Positions 56,101 to 63,308 of a stretch of DNA of 64,000 nt are shown here, piece by piece. The translations under genes and the position numbers were made by a program. Origin of the DNA: Branchiostoma floridae (taxonomy: Eukaryota > Chordata > Leptocardii > Amphioxiformes > Branchiostomatidae); NCBI RefSeq assembly GCF_000003815.2, contig NC_049984.1, forward strand, positions 1,553,300-1,617,299, read 5' to 3'. Position 1 is the first letter of the stretch. Every line of letters starts with the position of its first letter. Under the pieces are notes generated by a model. That model was not told the origin of the DNA. It saw only the letters and a program-made list of their open reading frames with translations, and searched no databases.

Positions 56101-59100
56101 CATGCTTAGTGCAGGCAAAATTTATTTGGCTTGACTGTTAAAATAGAAAGTGCAAGAAACTGCCTAAGGTCGTCATAAACATGACTTATGTCATCAGCTA
56201 ATTCCCTTCGTCGACGCTACAGAATTGACAAATGATTTAGTACGGCAGATACATTAAGGTTGCCTAAGTATGCCTGCCACTACTTTGCATGCAACAAGGC
56301 TGGAGAATGTCTTTTGCAGAGCTCACTCATTAAACAATACACTGTTATCTTGCAGTAACAAAAATAGAGTGATTGAGTGAACAAGAGGTAACTACAGTGG
56401 GAGGGGTGACTCATTTGAGCATTTGGGACTCGAGATGACTTGGATAGTGCATGCAATTTAGACAACAACATGTATGAGCGCTTTTGTGGGGTAAATTTGT
56501 TGATAACTGTGTTTAAAACTGAAACTAAAATTAACATTTTATGAGCAATGTTGAACCTTAGCCTTTGGATGGAGTTCAGGGTTAACGCAAGACAATAACT
56601 ACACCAGCTCATGCTTGAAAATGGCACACCATTTTTTAAGCAAATTGGCATTTTCTTCTTGCCTAACCAAGTCCCAACAACAGCCATGCTTGCAACTTAT
56701 GACATATTCACAGTGACAAGCTTGTATTAACCATGCAGTCAGGCAACAGAATATGTAAAGTGTGTTGGCAATGCATTCAAATAAAAATAAGCATTCATTA
56801 AAAATCAATGTATCCATTTTGCTTGAGTGCTCTAAGCAAGAATTATGCTTCAACTATCTATCCACAATACACTGACTACATATTCACAACATATCAATTT
56901 GGCAGTATATACCGTAACACTAAATAATATTCACAATTAATATATTTCTGTATTCCGTATACATTTCATGCAATGCAAGACATTTCATTAGATTAAAAAC
57001 ACAGCCAATCATACTTTTGATAGTGTCTTTTGCAGTCATGCAATTGGTATGTAGATGTTGCTCAATCCTTGGATTTGAGCAAAACTATGCAAACTGCATT
57101 TCTAAAGAATTTGCACTGCAGTCAGCACAATAGTTTAGAATTATAACTTCATTACTGATGATGATTCAAGAAATGTTTGCCATGCACATCAATGTACTTT
57201 CTTGGCTCTCAGACATTCAGCAAGAGGAGAAATGGAGCTTTGAGAGGAAACCTTGCATTTGCCTATGTGTACCAGGTTTAAGTAGTACTACATATTAACA
57301 TTCTTAGACATTCTTATCAAATATACTTTTCCTGTAATGTTCTGATGAAGTATTTTGTTTTAAATCTGAGAGCCAACCAATCAAATTAGTGTGGCCCTAA
57401 ACAAGAATGAAACAGCCAGTAGATGCATGCAAAGCTTGTTTGTTTGTTTGTTTGTTTGTTTGTTTTCCTTACCTCCCCATGCTTGACCCTGTTGCTGGGC
57501 CCGCACCAGTACGACCGCTGGAACAGGAAGTATGGCGGTTTGGGGACGCCATACTTTCCGGGGAACACCGCCTCGATGTACCAGGTGATGACCAGGTACA
57601 CAACCGTGTCCACCTGTAGAGAAGAAGTAGAGGACGTGCTTTGGCAAATAATTTTGTAAAGTGATAACAGACAAACGAGAGTTGCCATGGCCGAGGAACA
57701 ATCTTTATTCTACACCATCACATTCTGTTCTGTCCCTGGGCTGTCTCCGTCCCGGGACGGAAATTTGCTTGTTGGGATGGAAATAATGTTACCCCATCCA
57801 TCCCAAAATTACATGAAACTGTACAGTTTCATAGGCTTAAAATGACATATTCAATCCCTCTTCCTCCCTCCCTCCTTCCCTCTCATTCTTTCATTTTCTC
57901 TCTCATTCTCTCTCTCTTGCTCACTCTCGCTCTCTCTCTTGCTCTCTCCCTAGCACGCAGAGACGGTCAATATACATTATTATAGTTTATACACACCACC
58001 AGCATGGCAAATGCCATGGAGAGGGAGAAATTGTCATCCACGGACGGCGTGGTACGGAAGTTGGCCCAGGTGGCGCCGATTGTCGCCTCCTCGTAGTAGA
58101 TGATGAGTCGGAAGCCGATGGAGGCGCAGGTGTTGGAGAGGAGGCAGGCGGCGGTCTTCTGCGGGCCCGTCATGTCCTCGTAGGAGTTAGCGATGAACTG
58201 GTACGGCATGTAATTCAGGTACCACAGCACTAGGCTGAACAGCAGCGCAACCTGGGGATGGGACAAAAACGTAGGCTGAACAGCAGGGCAACCTGGGGAT
58301 GGGACAAAAACGTAGGAGCTGACAATGAACTGGTAAGGCATGTAGTTCAGGTACCACAGCACTAGGCTGAACAGCAGCGCAACCTGGGGATGGGACAAAA
58401 ACATAGGCTGAACAGCAGAGCAACCTGGGGATGGGACAAAAACGTAGGAGCTGACAATGAACTGGTAAGGCATGTAGTTCAGGTACCACAGAACCAGGCT
58501 GAACAGCAGGGCCACCTGGAGATGGGACAAAAACACAGAACCAGGCTGAACAGCAGGGCAACCTGGGGATGGGACAAAAACGTAGGAGCTGACAATGAAC
58601 TGGTAAGGCATGTAGTTCAGGTACCACAGAACCAGGCTGAACAGCAGCGCAACCTGGGGATCAGGGGAAAACGTCACTTGAAAACAGTCTCTGACAGTTT
58701 TGCCTGATTGGGTCAATGTGAACAATTAGAGTTAGAGACAAAACTCATCTTTGTCCATGAGAACATGACTCCGAGAACATGCGTCCTATAATCAAGGGAA
58801 GAAAGTTGAGAACCAAATGTACCTATGGTCGAGTGATAAAAGTGGAGACCTAACATACCTTAAAGTTTGCTTCAGAAAGACAAAACATACCTCTGCTTGA
58901 CAGAAGAAGATGACTCTTCCTTTCACTCATGAGAAAAATTGACAAAGAATAGAAGATAGAAGATGCATCTTTGTTTAACAAAGAAGATGTACCTATACAA
59001 AGAAGACTATCTTGCTCATAAAAAGAAGACAAATAATGGAAGACTAATATTTGCTCAAGAGAAGAATCTGACACACTTTTGCTCGAGAAAGGCTGACAAA

Positions 59101-61175
59101 GTTAAGACGACGTACCTTTGATCATGAGGAGAAGACAAAGATAAGACAACGTACCCATGCTTAAGAGAAGCTGACAAAGTTAAGTTGACGTACCCTTGCT
59201 CAAGAGAAGCTGACAAAGTTAAGACAACGTACCTTTGCTCAACAGAAGCTGACAAACTTAAGACGATGTACCCTTGCTTAAGAGAAGCTGACAAAGTTAA
59301 GACGACGTACCCTTGCTTCAGAGAGGCTGACAAAGTTAAGACAACATACCTTTGCTCAAGGTCACACTAGAGAAGCTGACACAAAGTTAAGACGACATAC
59401 CTTTGCTCAAGATCACACTAGAGAAGCTGACACAAAGTTAAGACGACATACCTTTGCTCGAGAGAAGAATGTCGAGACCATGAAGCACCATGAGATGGAG
59501 GCGAGGACCCAAAGCAGCCAGAAGACGAGCAGGAGCGAGACGTTGCTGTGCTCGAGGATGCGGGCGAACTTCAGCACCAGGGCGATGGGGACCTGTTAAA
59601 TGACTCAGAATGACCTCCAAAGTCCAAGACAATCCTTCTAATTATGTCGACTATTGTGAATGTCTAGTCTGTATATAACAACTGAACGCCTGTCTTGATT
59701 CTCAAGATATGTAGTCTAAGACTAAAGGTCCTTGATACTTGATAAAAATCGTTTGTTAGCAATTACGATTTTAAACCATGGTATCTTTTTAAATTGCTGT
59801 AATTATCTATTTGACTGTGCAATTCTCCCTGAAGGAGTATGTAAATGCCAACACAATTCATGATCAGACTCGACTTAAAGTCTGCAATATGGTATTTCAA
59901 TAAAGATCTCAAAGATAATCACCACGGTGAGCAGCAGGAACAGCAGGTTCTTCAGGAACCAGGCCAGCCAGTGCACCCAGTTGGCCAGCCCCATCATCTT
60001 CATGCTTTCCTTCAGACGCGTCTCCTTCTCGTACACAAGCTCCTGGGGGGGTTGGAGAGAGGGGCAGGGTGGGTTAGCCAGGGTACCATGCTATTTCTGC
60101 CAGGGCTCCTTGCACTCACTGTCCTAAAAAAATACATTTTTTTAAGGGCAGCGAGTGAAGCAAGTGCAAGGAGCCTTCAAGTTGGTAGAAATAGGATGGT
60201 ACCCTGAGGCTAAGGGTGGATGTGATTCCAAGTTCATGATTTCAAGTTTTAAAAATGCATGTCTGCGTTGCATGAATTCTCATCAAGAGTTTATGAGTTT
60301 ATATCCACAATATACTTGTAGTTTGAACTCTCCTGGTGGTTCCTTAAAAAAGTTGAAGAAATATTGATTATTCCAGAAAAAAAAATAATACTGTAACAAA
60401 CTTAATACTTTTACATATTTTTTTCCTTTCTTGACAGGAATACCATCATGCCTTTTGACCTGCTGTAAGGTTGACCCAGCCTGTTGGTCATGTAATTGAC
60501 CTTGACCTCTCTATGCCCTTGACTGACCTTGACCATCATGCCTGCGGTGTAGATGAAGGCCAGAGTCTGGATGAAAGGCAGCAGGAAGCTGATGGTCTGC
60601 AGGAACGTGTCCTCGCGCCACTTCGGGTACGGGAATTGCTAAAAAAACAGTTGGCTTGTATTAGATTCTCAAAGATAGAGTTGCCATTACGAATAGCCCC
60701 CATTACTGATGTATCTATTGTCATCTGTAATTACTGACAGCATTCTGAAAGTCAAAGTAAAAGTCAAAGTCACTCTTATCTCTAAGATGTATTTCTAGGC
60801 CTCAGAAATGTAGCAACAGCACAACAATTCGAGCATTTACAGTGTGTATTTCATTGGATCATTCCCCATTGCTTTGGTCTAACGAAAGGTTTACTCAACA
60901 TTGTATGATTGATTGACTAAATGATTGATGAACTGAAAAATATATTTCTACCAAACATAATAAGTCCTAAAAAAAAGGTACAATAAAATTCCTTTGCCTT
61001 TGACGAGCACAATGAACAGCAAATCAAAGCCCATTGATATTTCAGTACCTGCAGTTGTATCTCCACGTCCTGCAGGGCTCCAGCAGAACCGTTAGCTGCG
61101 GCCTGATGTCGGATCAGCACCGTGTCCACTGCAGCCTGCAGCACCAGGAACCTGGCCTTGTAGTTCGCATTATCC
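35136..61175 (-). CDS. ABCA-type full ABC transporter (minus strand, 5' end missing)
   Basis: Twenty-seven internal exons plus alternative terminal exons encode most of a full-length ABCA transporter (ABCA1/A2/A3-like), a membrane lipid transporter by family. Seen in order: TMD1 ([45 protein letters not shown]), NBD1 (Walker [25 protein letters not shown], signature [10 protein letters not shown], Walker [31 protein letters not shown]), linker, large Cys-containing ectodomain, TMD2, NBD2 ([61 protein letters not shown]). Exon phases agree throughout except exon 25, one base short. The first coding exon(s) before 61175 were not found; the exon after 42800 is lost in a gap. Many junctions carry tandem copies. 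Exact subfamily member is uncertain. Confidence 0.9.
36061..36294 (-). CDS. ABCA terminal exon, version 2
   Basis: Acceptor [27 protein letters not shown], then a Ser/Leu-rich tail ending DQDQSDS. Same phase and same VFL.FA start as version 1, different tail without PPxY. Confidence 0.7.
   Translation of the reverse strand: MFLRFALTQHGEEEVGLARVLSGTMPSLTALSMRSAHSLALLGQQPNPSQPTLLQTSAQSLHRRLYEPAHDQDQSDS
36140..37100. repeat. Near-perfect 475-bp tandem duplication carrying the alternative terminal exon
   Basis: 36170-36610 and 36645-37085 match almost base for base (for example the exon acceptors are exactly 475 bp apart, 36294 and 36769). Confidence 0.95.
36587..36769 (-). CDS. ABCA terminal exon, version 3 (tandem copy of version 2)
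   Basis: Identical for about 45 codons to version 2 through SLALLG, then diverges ([17 protein letters not shown], stop at 36587) where the duplicated block ends. Confidence 0.6.
   Translation of the reverse strand: MFLRFALTQHGEEEVGLARVLSGTMPSLTALSMRSAHSLALLGHQPTKQTLRPRRLVLSR
37506..37634 (-). CDS. ABCA exon 27
   Basis: [31 protein letters not shown]; donor GAGCAG|GTGGGT, phase 0. The DYSVSQT.LE motif precedes the terminal VF..FA in ABCA proteins. Confidence 0.92.
37907..38024 (-). CDS. ABCA exon 26
   Basis: [31 protein letters not shown]; donor CATCAG|GTAATC. The acceptor region is partly repeated at 38080-38110. Confidence 0.9.
38136..38558. mobile_element. Non-autonomous hAT element with 8-bp TSD
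   Basis: Ends TAGGGCTGGGTA and TACCCAGCCATA are inverted repeats; ATCCACAT is duplicated at 38128-38135 and 38559-38566. The interior has palindromic GGTCCAGGTCCGGACCTGAA sequence. Confidence 0.88.
38680..39541 (-). repeat. Six further copies of the ABCA exon 25 3' end plus donor, with ACTGATGTTT repeats
   Basis: Copies end near 38680, 38815, 38948, 39079, 39228 and 39394. Each has [20 protein letters not shown]-like codons, AGCAG|GTAAAC donor, then (TGATGTTTACTGATGA)n intronic repeats. Confidence 0.93.
39542..39737 (-). pseudogene. ABCA exon 25 (Walker B, H-loop of NBD2) with a 1-nt frameshift
   Basis: [20 protein letters not shown], then [20 protein letters not shown] and GSIQHLKSR, but the two parts are in different frames: one base is missing near 39643-39645, where family members have a Thr-Ser pair before HSMEE. 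The exon is 196 nt, whereas the flanking phases require 197. Either an assembly error or an inactivating allele; everything downstream is intact. Confidence 0.85.
40179..40245 (-). CDS. ABCA exon 24 (NBD2 signature)
   Basis: [20 protein letters not shown] then IFL; 67 nt; donor CTG|GTGAGG. Confidence 0.93.
40649..40778 (-). CDS. ABCA exon 23
   Basis: [38 protein letters not shown]; donor ACAG|GTAAAT, phase 2. Confidence 0.92.
41145..41222 (-). mobile_element. tRNA-derived SINE head (possible)
   Basis: Minus strand GTGCAGTGGTTGGCAAG (A-box-like) and AGAGGTTCAAATCCCAGCC (B box GGTTCAAATCC) at tRNA-like spacing, without a foldable full tRNA. 3' limits unknown. Confidence 0.5.
41255..41380 (-). 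CDS. ABCA exon 22 (NBD2 Q-loop)
   Basis: [36 protein letters not shown]; donor ACTG|GTAAGT. Confidence 0.93.
41706..41904 (-). CDS. ABCA exon 21 (NBD2 Walker A)
   Basis: [40 protein letters not shown]; donor ACAG|GTTGGT, phase 1. Confidence 0.93.
41950..42140. mobile_element. Hairpin MITE with ~75-bp inverted repeats
   Basis: AGACCTGTACACAAAATAAA ... TTTATTTTGTGTACGGATAT and ATCCTTACCAAGTTG ... CAACTTGATAAGGAT; nearly all of the element is stem. Confidence 0.85.
42700..42799. other. Assembly gap (100 N) in the ABCA gene
   Basis: The last TM helix and linker before NBD2 are not seen on either side and probably lie here. Confidence 0.98.
42800..42960 (-). CDS. ABCA exon 20 (cut by a gap)
   Basis: [38 protein letters not shown]; acceptor TATGCAG. 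The 3' end is lost in the gap, as is probably the last TM exon of TMD2. Confidence 0.85.
43231..43444 (-). CDS. ABCA exon 19 (TM helices)
   Basis: [51 protein letters not shown]; donor CTGG|GTAAGT, phase 1. Confidence 0.92.
43520..43815 (-). repeat. Two partial copies of ABCA exon 19 5' half
   Basis: 43528-43628 and 43703-43811 each repeat the acceptor CCCCAG and codons [20 protein letters not shown]; unit about 180 bp. Confidence 0.92.
44159..44332 (-). CDS. ABCA exon 18 (TM helices)
   Basis: [40 protein letters not shown]; the KH.QFVSG and WD..NYL motifs are ABCA-typical. Donor CTG|GTGGGT. Confidence 0.92.
44435..44640 (-). repeat. Partial copies of ABCA exon 18 5' end
   Basis: 44435-44498 repeats the acceptor, [19 protein letters not shown]-like codons; a more decayed copy near 44590-44640. 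Confidence 0.8.
44947..45102 (-). CDS. ABCA exon 17 (TM helix)
   Basis: [48 protein letters not shown]; donor AAG|GTGAGG. Confidence 0.88.
45402..45527 (-). CDS. ABCA exon 16
   Basis: [20 protein letters not shown], then [17 protein letters not shown]; resembles the YNN.GYHS.P...N block of ABCA proteins. Donor GAG|GTATGA. Confidence 0.88.
45555..45650 (-). repeat. Partial duplicate of ABCA exon 16 5' part plus acceptor
   Basis: Minus strand GATATGTAG, then [20 protein letters not shown]-like codons; divergent from the real exon at several sites. Confidence 0.9.
45962..46086 (-). CDS. ABCA exon 15 (ectodomain 2)
   Basis: [20 protein letters not shown], then [13 protein letters not shown]; donor GAC|GTACGT. 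The 3' end is unique; the first about 54 nt belong to the array. Confidence 0.88.
46087..49265 (-). repeat. 95/103-bp minisatellite of about 32 copies, each containing the ABCA exon 15 acceptor and 5' end
   Basis: Each unit on the minus strand has TTGTGTTTGG(T/C)TCAG, then codons [18 protein letters not shown], then intronic TTAACTAACTAATACCTGAC. Long units add AACAGTTT. Copies near 46520 and 47410 share the same rare variant (GTACTAGGTGGTTTCTG), showing a higher-order repeat of about 890 bp. Confidence 0.97.
49464..49770 (-). CDS. ABCA exon 14 (ectodomain 2, Cys-rich)
   Basis: [52 protein letters not shown]; seven or more Cys, N-glycosylation-type sites (NAS). Donor ATAG|GTGAGA, phase 1. 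Confidence 0.9.
50255..50488 (-). CDS. ABCA exon 13 (TM helix starting TMD2)
   Basis: [40 protein letters not shown]; donor TTCAG|GTGAGA. A partial copy of its 5' end with acceptor lies at 50556-50637. Confidence 0.9.
50556..50637 (-). repeat. Partial duplicate of ABCA exon 13 5' end plus acceptor
   Basis: Minus strand: TGCCCAG, then the same codons [18 protein letters not shown], ending in exon sequence without a donor. Confidence 0.9.
51241..51492 (-). CDS. ABCA exon 12 (linker)
   Basis: [20 protein letters not shown], then [20 protein letters not shown]; acceptor GGTTACAG, donor CAAG|GTGCTG. Asn/Ser/Thr-rich cytosolic linker. Confidence 0.85.
51877..52132 (-). CDS. ABCA exon 11 (end of NBD1)
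   Basis: [46 protein letters not shown]; donor AAG|GTTTGT, phase 0. Confidence 0.9.
52391..52722. mobile_element. hAT-like MITE with CAGGG..AACAAGT ends
   Basis: Left CAGGGATAAACAAGTCCACT and right end, complement CAGGGTTGAACAAGTTTTCT. Interior GGGCAAGT motifs in both orientations. Target duplication not clear. Confidence 0.65.
52850..53010. repeat. Dispersed repeat, also at 42305-42420 and 37225-37460
   Basis: Shared strings: AAGCAACTGGATATGATTTT, GGAAACGGTCAGATGTTTCA, GTGACACTG; also GATGAAGGTTAGAC. Copies lie in three ABCA introns. Confidence 0.65.
53075..53291 (-). CDS. ABCA exon 10 (Walker B, H-loop of NBD1)
   Basis: [48 protein letters not shown]; acceptor CTGTCCAG, donor AACAG|GTACCC; 217 nt satisfies the phases. 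Confidence 0.92.
53330..53456 (-). repeat. Partial duplicate of ABCA exon 10 5' half
   Basis: Acceptor TCTTCCAG plus a near-identical copy of the exon start through HTMLLT-type codons, but with a small insertion after LLQ that shifts the frame. Not usable as a complete exon. Confidence 0.9.
53572..53709 (-). CDS. ABCA exon 9 (signature motif)
   Basis: [40 protein letters not shown]; donor ATCG|GTGAGG. Confidence 0.92.
53710..53905 (-). repeat. Repeats upstream of exon 9, with a partial copy of its 5' end
   Basis: GGTGAGATATACT units (53715-53790), then 53828-53885, which repeats the exon 9 start and acceptor (minus strand CCTCAGGTAAGACAGGTGAT, GAAGCTAAGAATGAGG). Confidence 0.8.
54182..54373 (-). 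CDS. ABCA exon 8 (Walker A, Q-loop)
   Basis: [40 protein letters not shown]; acceptor CTCTCAG, donor AAAG|GTGAGG, phase 1. A degenerate copy of its 5' half occurs at 54405-54515. Confidence 0.92.
54683..54980. repeat. 16-bp minisatellite AGAACATAGGGGTGTC
   Basis: About 18 imperfect copies in ABCA intron 7, adjacent to the exon 7 donor. Confidence 0.92.
55013..55217 (-). CDS. ABCA exon 7 (start of NBD1, part of Walker A)
   Basis: [39 protein letters not shown]; the Walker A glycine codon is split, donor GCTG|GTCAGT, phase 1. Confidence 0.9.
55230..57472. other. ABCA intron 6, 2.2 kb, no recognised gene
   Basis: AT-rich. A duplicated segment (CATTTATGCAAATTAGGACAT) recurs near 55235, 55360 and 55515, suggesting an old tandem duplication of about 130-150 bp. 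No convincing ORF. Confidence 0.5.
57473..57613 (-). CDS. ABCA exon 6
   Basis: [42 protein letters not shown]-typical WY.EAVFPG motif. Donor GAG|GTAAGG. A (TTTG)n tract follows in the intron. Confidence 0.9.
57735..57960. repeat. Dispersed repeat copy and TC-rich simple repeat
   Basis: 57735-57850 resembles 33500-33690; 57860-57955 is (CTCTCT)n-rich. Confidence 0.6.
57997..58251 (-). CDS. ABCA exon 5 (TM helices)
   Basis: [55 protein letters not shown]; phase 0; acceptor CCCCAG is one of several near-identical acceptors upstream. Confidence 0.88.
58252..58665 (-). repeat. Tandem partial copies of the ABCA exon 5 5' end plus acceptor
   Basis: Three longer copies ([17 protein letters not shown]) interleaved with shorter ones, each preceded by CCCATCCCCAG acceptor and containing GTTTTTGTCCCATCCCCAGG. 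All stay open in one frame, making a 252-codon ORF with in-frame duplicates. Confidence 0.9.
59085..59451 (-). repeat. ~40-bp array copying the ABCA exon 4 donor, about nine units
   Basis: On the minus strand each unit reads CTTCTCTTGAGCAAAG|GTACGT, then CGTCTTAACTTTGTCAG: exon 4 end, donor and intron start. Confidence 0.92.
59452..59592 (-). CDS. ABCA exon 4 (TM helix)
   Basis: [17 protein letters not shown], then [18 protein letters not shown]; donor CAAAG|GTATGT, which is copied in the array at 59085-59451. Confidence 0.88.
59923..60042 (-). CDS. ABCA exon 3
   Basis: [20 protein letters not shown], then [13 protein letters not shown]; the YEKE.RLKE.M..MGL motif is an ABCA hallmark. Donor GTG|GTGATT. 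Confidence 0.88.
60528..60638 (-). CDS. ABCA exon 2 (TM helix)
   Basis: [37 protein letters not shown]; phase 0 both ends; acceptor TTTTTAG, donor AAG|GTCAGT. Confidence 0.88.
61049..61175 (-). CDS. ABCA exon 1 (first visible; N-terminal ectodomain)
   Basis: [40 protein letters not shown]; acceptor CTGCAG, donor CTGCAG|GTACTG. Resembles the segment before TM2 in ABCA3-type proteins. Confidence 0.75.
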
Positions 61176-61179
61176 CTGC

Positions 61180-61425
61180 AGCAGAGGTCATGAAACAAGA
61201 GGTCAGAGGTCATGGCATAGGGCAGAGGTCATGAGATGATAGGTCAGAGGTCAGGGTATAGAAACAGAGGTCATGAGACAACAGGAGGCAAGAGGTCATG
61301 ATATAGGATAGAGGTCATGAGAAAACAGGAGGTCAGAAGTCATGGCATAGGGAAGAGGTCATCAGACAACAGGAGGTCAGAGGTCATAACATAGTGCAGA
61401 GGTCATGAGACAGCAGAGGGGTAAA
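61180..61425. repeat. Minisatellite AGAGGTCATGAGACAACAGG
   Basis: About ten degenerate units of GGTCAGAGGTCATGA(C/G)ATA type, starting at the acceptor side of ABCA exon 1 (the acceptor region CTCTGCTGCAG shares AGAGGTCATGA). Confidence 0.85.
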
Positions 61426-61812
61426 CGTCATGACATAGCAAGGAAGATAGATGTTTTACTACAGTTAATGTGACAGCATAAACAATGATAACAATAATTT
61501 GATCAAGGAACAGTACTAGTTCCGTATCAATTCTAACCACTTTTCTCCTCAGGCAAATGACTACAAACAAAAGATTCAACATTAAAGACTTGCAGAAATA
61601 CAATTGAATACAATTTATTTTTTAACGATCTAGAGGATCATTTCCTCGCTATTAGATTGAAATATTTTTCATGTGATAATTCGGTCGGGAAGTAATGTTA
61701 AAACGTCTTCAAAAAGTGCGACTTGGGGCATCCGAGGGCGAATTCTAATGATATGCATGACGTCATTTTAGAGAGTCGCGTTCTTCTAGTAGCTCTACCC
61801 CCGTCCGCTGTA
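61426..61812. other. Upstream of ABCA exon 1; no exon recognised
   Basis: The missing 5' exon(s) of the ABCA gene (N-terminal TM1) should lie here or further right; I could not identify a convincing M-start TM exon. Confidence 0.4.
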
Positions 61813-62290
61813 ATGGCGTCTTGTACTACAGGTCGTGTTAGTACAAAGTCCAGTAGAAGTTATTGTGTCGCAGGAGGCCCACATGGCGTTAGCTGTAAGA
61901 ATAGTCAGTCTACCGAGGGGATATCTATGCACAGATTCCCCAAAGTTAAAAATGACAGAACTGTGGCTGACAAATTGAGAGTCTCAGCGAGCTAGAAAAC
62001 AGTGTACAAAATTATGTATCAAGTTTGTTCAGAGGCATCGGCATGGTTCCTTCCGCGACATCTATGGCTCTGCACACTTCGAGCTCCGCACACTTCGAGC
62101 CCTCGTACTTCAACATGAACCTTGAGATTATATTGGGGAGAGCTGTGGGAGGACCAGAAGGATTATCGCAGGAAAAGTTCCAACTATTGACACCGCTGGT
62201 CTGCCGACTCCCAGTCACGGAACGCGCGCAGAGAAGGGTGAATTCGCCACAGTTTATCACAGCTGCAGGACGTTTATCTGTCACATACTA
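61813..62290 (+). pseudogene. Degenerate THAP-domain-like fragment
   Basis: ORF 61813-61995 reads MASCTTGRVSTKSS, YCVAGGPHGVSCKNSQS, ISMHRFPKVKNDR and then stops. A second segment in other frames reads FVQRHRHG and SAHFEPSYFNMN (62080-62120). Together these match the order of THAP zinc-finger landmarks (C..C, HRFP, C/S-x-HF), but with frameshifts and altered Cys spacing. Could be a remnant of a THAP-containing DNA transposon or gene; single exon. Confidence 0.45.
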
Positions 62291-62519
62291 GTAGTAATTC
62301 GCCCTGTAAATTTACCTTGTATTTCGCTTATTCTGGTCATAACTGCGGTGCCATTATTGTGAAGTACTTGTACGCTTAGTTAGACTCCGACACAAAACAG
62401 CACAAATGATTCTTGGATTTTACATCTTTGTCGGCGTCCGGATAGATTTCATAACAAAGTGAACCGCTTATACCGAACTCGTAACAACAAACGACGCTGT
62501 CCCAAGATTTTCAAGCACG

Positions 62520-63245
62520 AAAATTTGCTGACCGTATTCAAAATACGTTGGAAAAATTGTCACTAGATTTTGTCATGAATATTGTAGTTCTTGGTCTCAG
62601 TAAAACCAAGTTACGAGCGAATCTGGGATTTTTCGTCGTCAACAACAACAACTCTAAGAAAAATGGCCCCCAAAAAGATGGCGGCCGTGCGCTAAAATCC
62701 TGAGACTTTTCGAATTTTCTTTCACGGAAACACCAGTCTGTATGTTTTTCCTCGAATCACTAGGAGCTTACGAAATCTGTCTGTTGTGTAGTGTCTTAGC
62801 GGTGGACATGTTGTTGATAGGTGAGTTAAAATAGTTTGGTTTTGTATAAAAACTTCTAGCGTAACCTGAGCATGTAAACAAAGGAAAATATATCTGGGTT
62901 GCGGGACCACAAGCATGTACGTACTCGTTACTATGTCATCGATAACTCGTTTTTTTGCTCGTGTAGCTACAAACTTGGCACTTTTGTCGCTAGATTTTGT
63001 CATGAATATTGTAGCATTGATATGTAGTACTGATATGGTCTCCGTAAAACCTAGTTACGAGTGAATCTTGGATTTTTCGTCGTCAACAACAAAGAAAAAT
63101 TCCTCACAAAAAAATGGCGGCCCCGTGCCATGCGCTATTATTTAACCACACTTTTCGAATTTTCTGTCACGGAAACACCAGTCTGTATGTTTTTCCTCGA
63201 ATCACTGGGAGCTTACGAAATCTGTCTGTTGTGCAGACAAATATG
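62520..63245 (+). repeat. ~465-bp tandem duplication with ATGGCGGCC promoter-like motif
   Basis: 62555-62800 and 63000-63240 share TTTTGTCATGAATATTGTAG, GGATTTTTCGTCGTCAACAA, ATGGCGGCC and CTCGAATCACT(A/G)GGAGCTTA. AAGATGGCGGC resembles a YY1 site, often near metazoan start sites. The ORF from ATG 63114 (64 codons) is not recognisable. Confidence 0.75.
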
Positions 63246-63308
63246 AGACAGAAAGAACAGTCACTCTCAAAATGTTTCACGGACTCGTCACAATCTGGAG
63301 GCGTTTAG

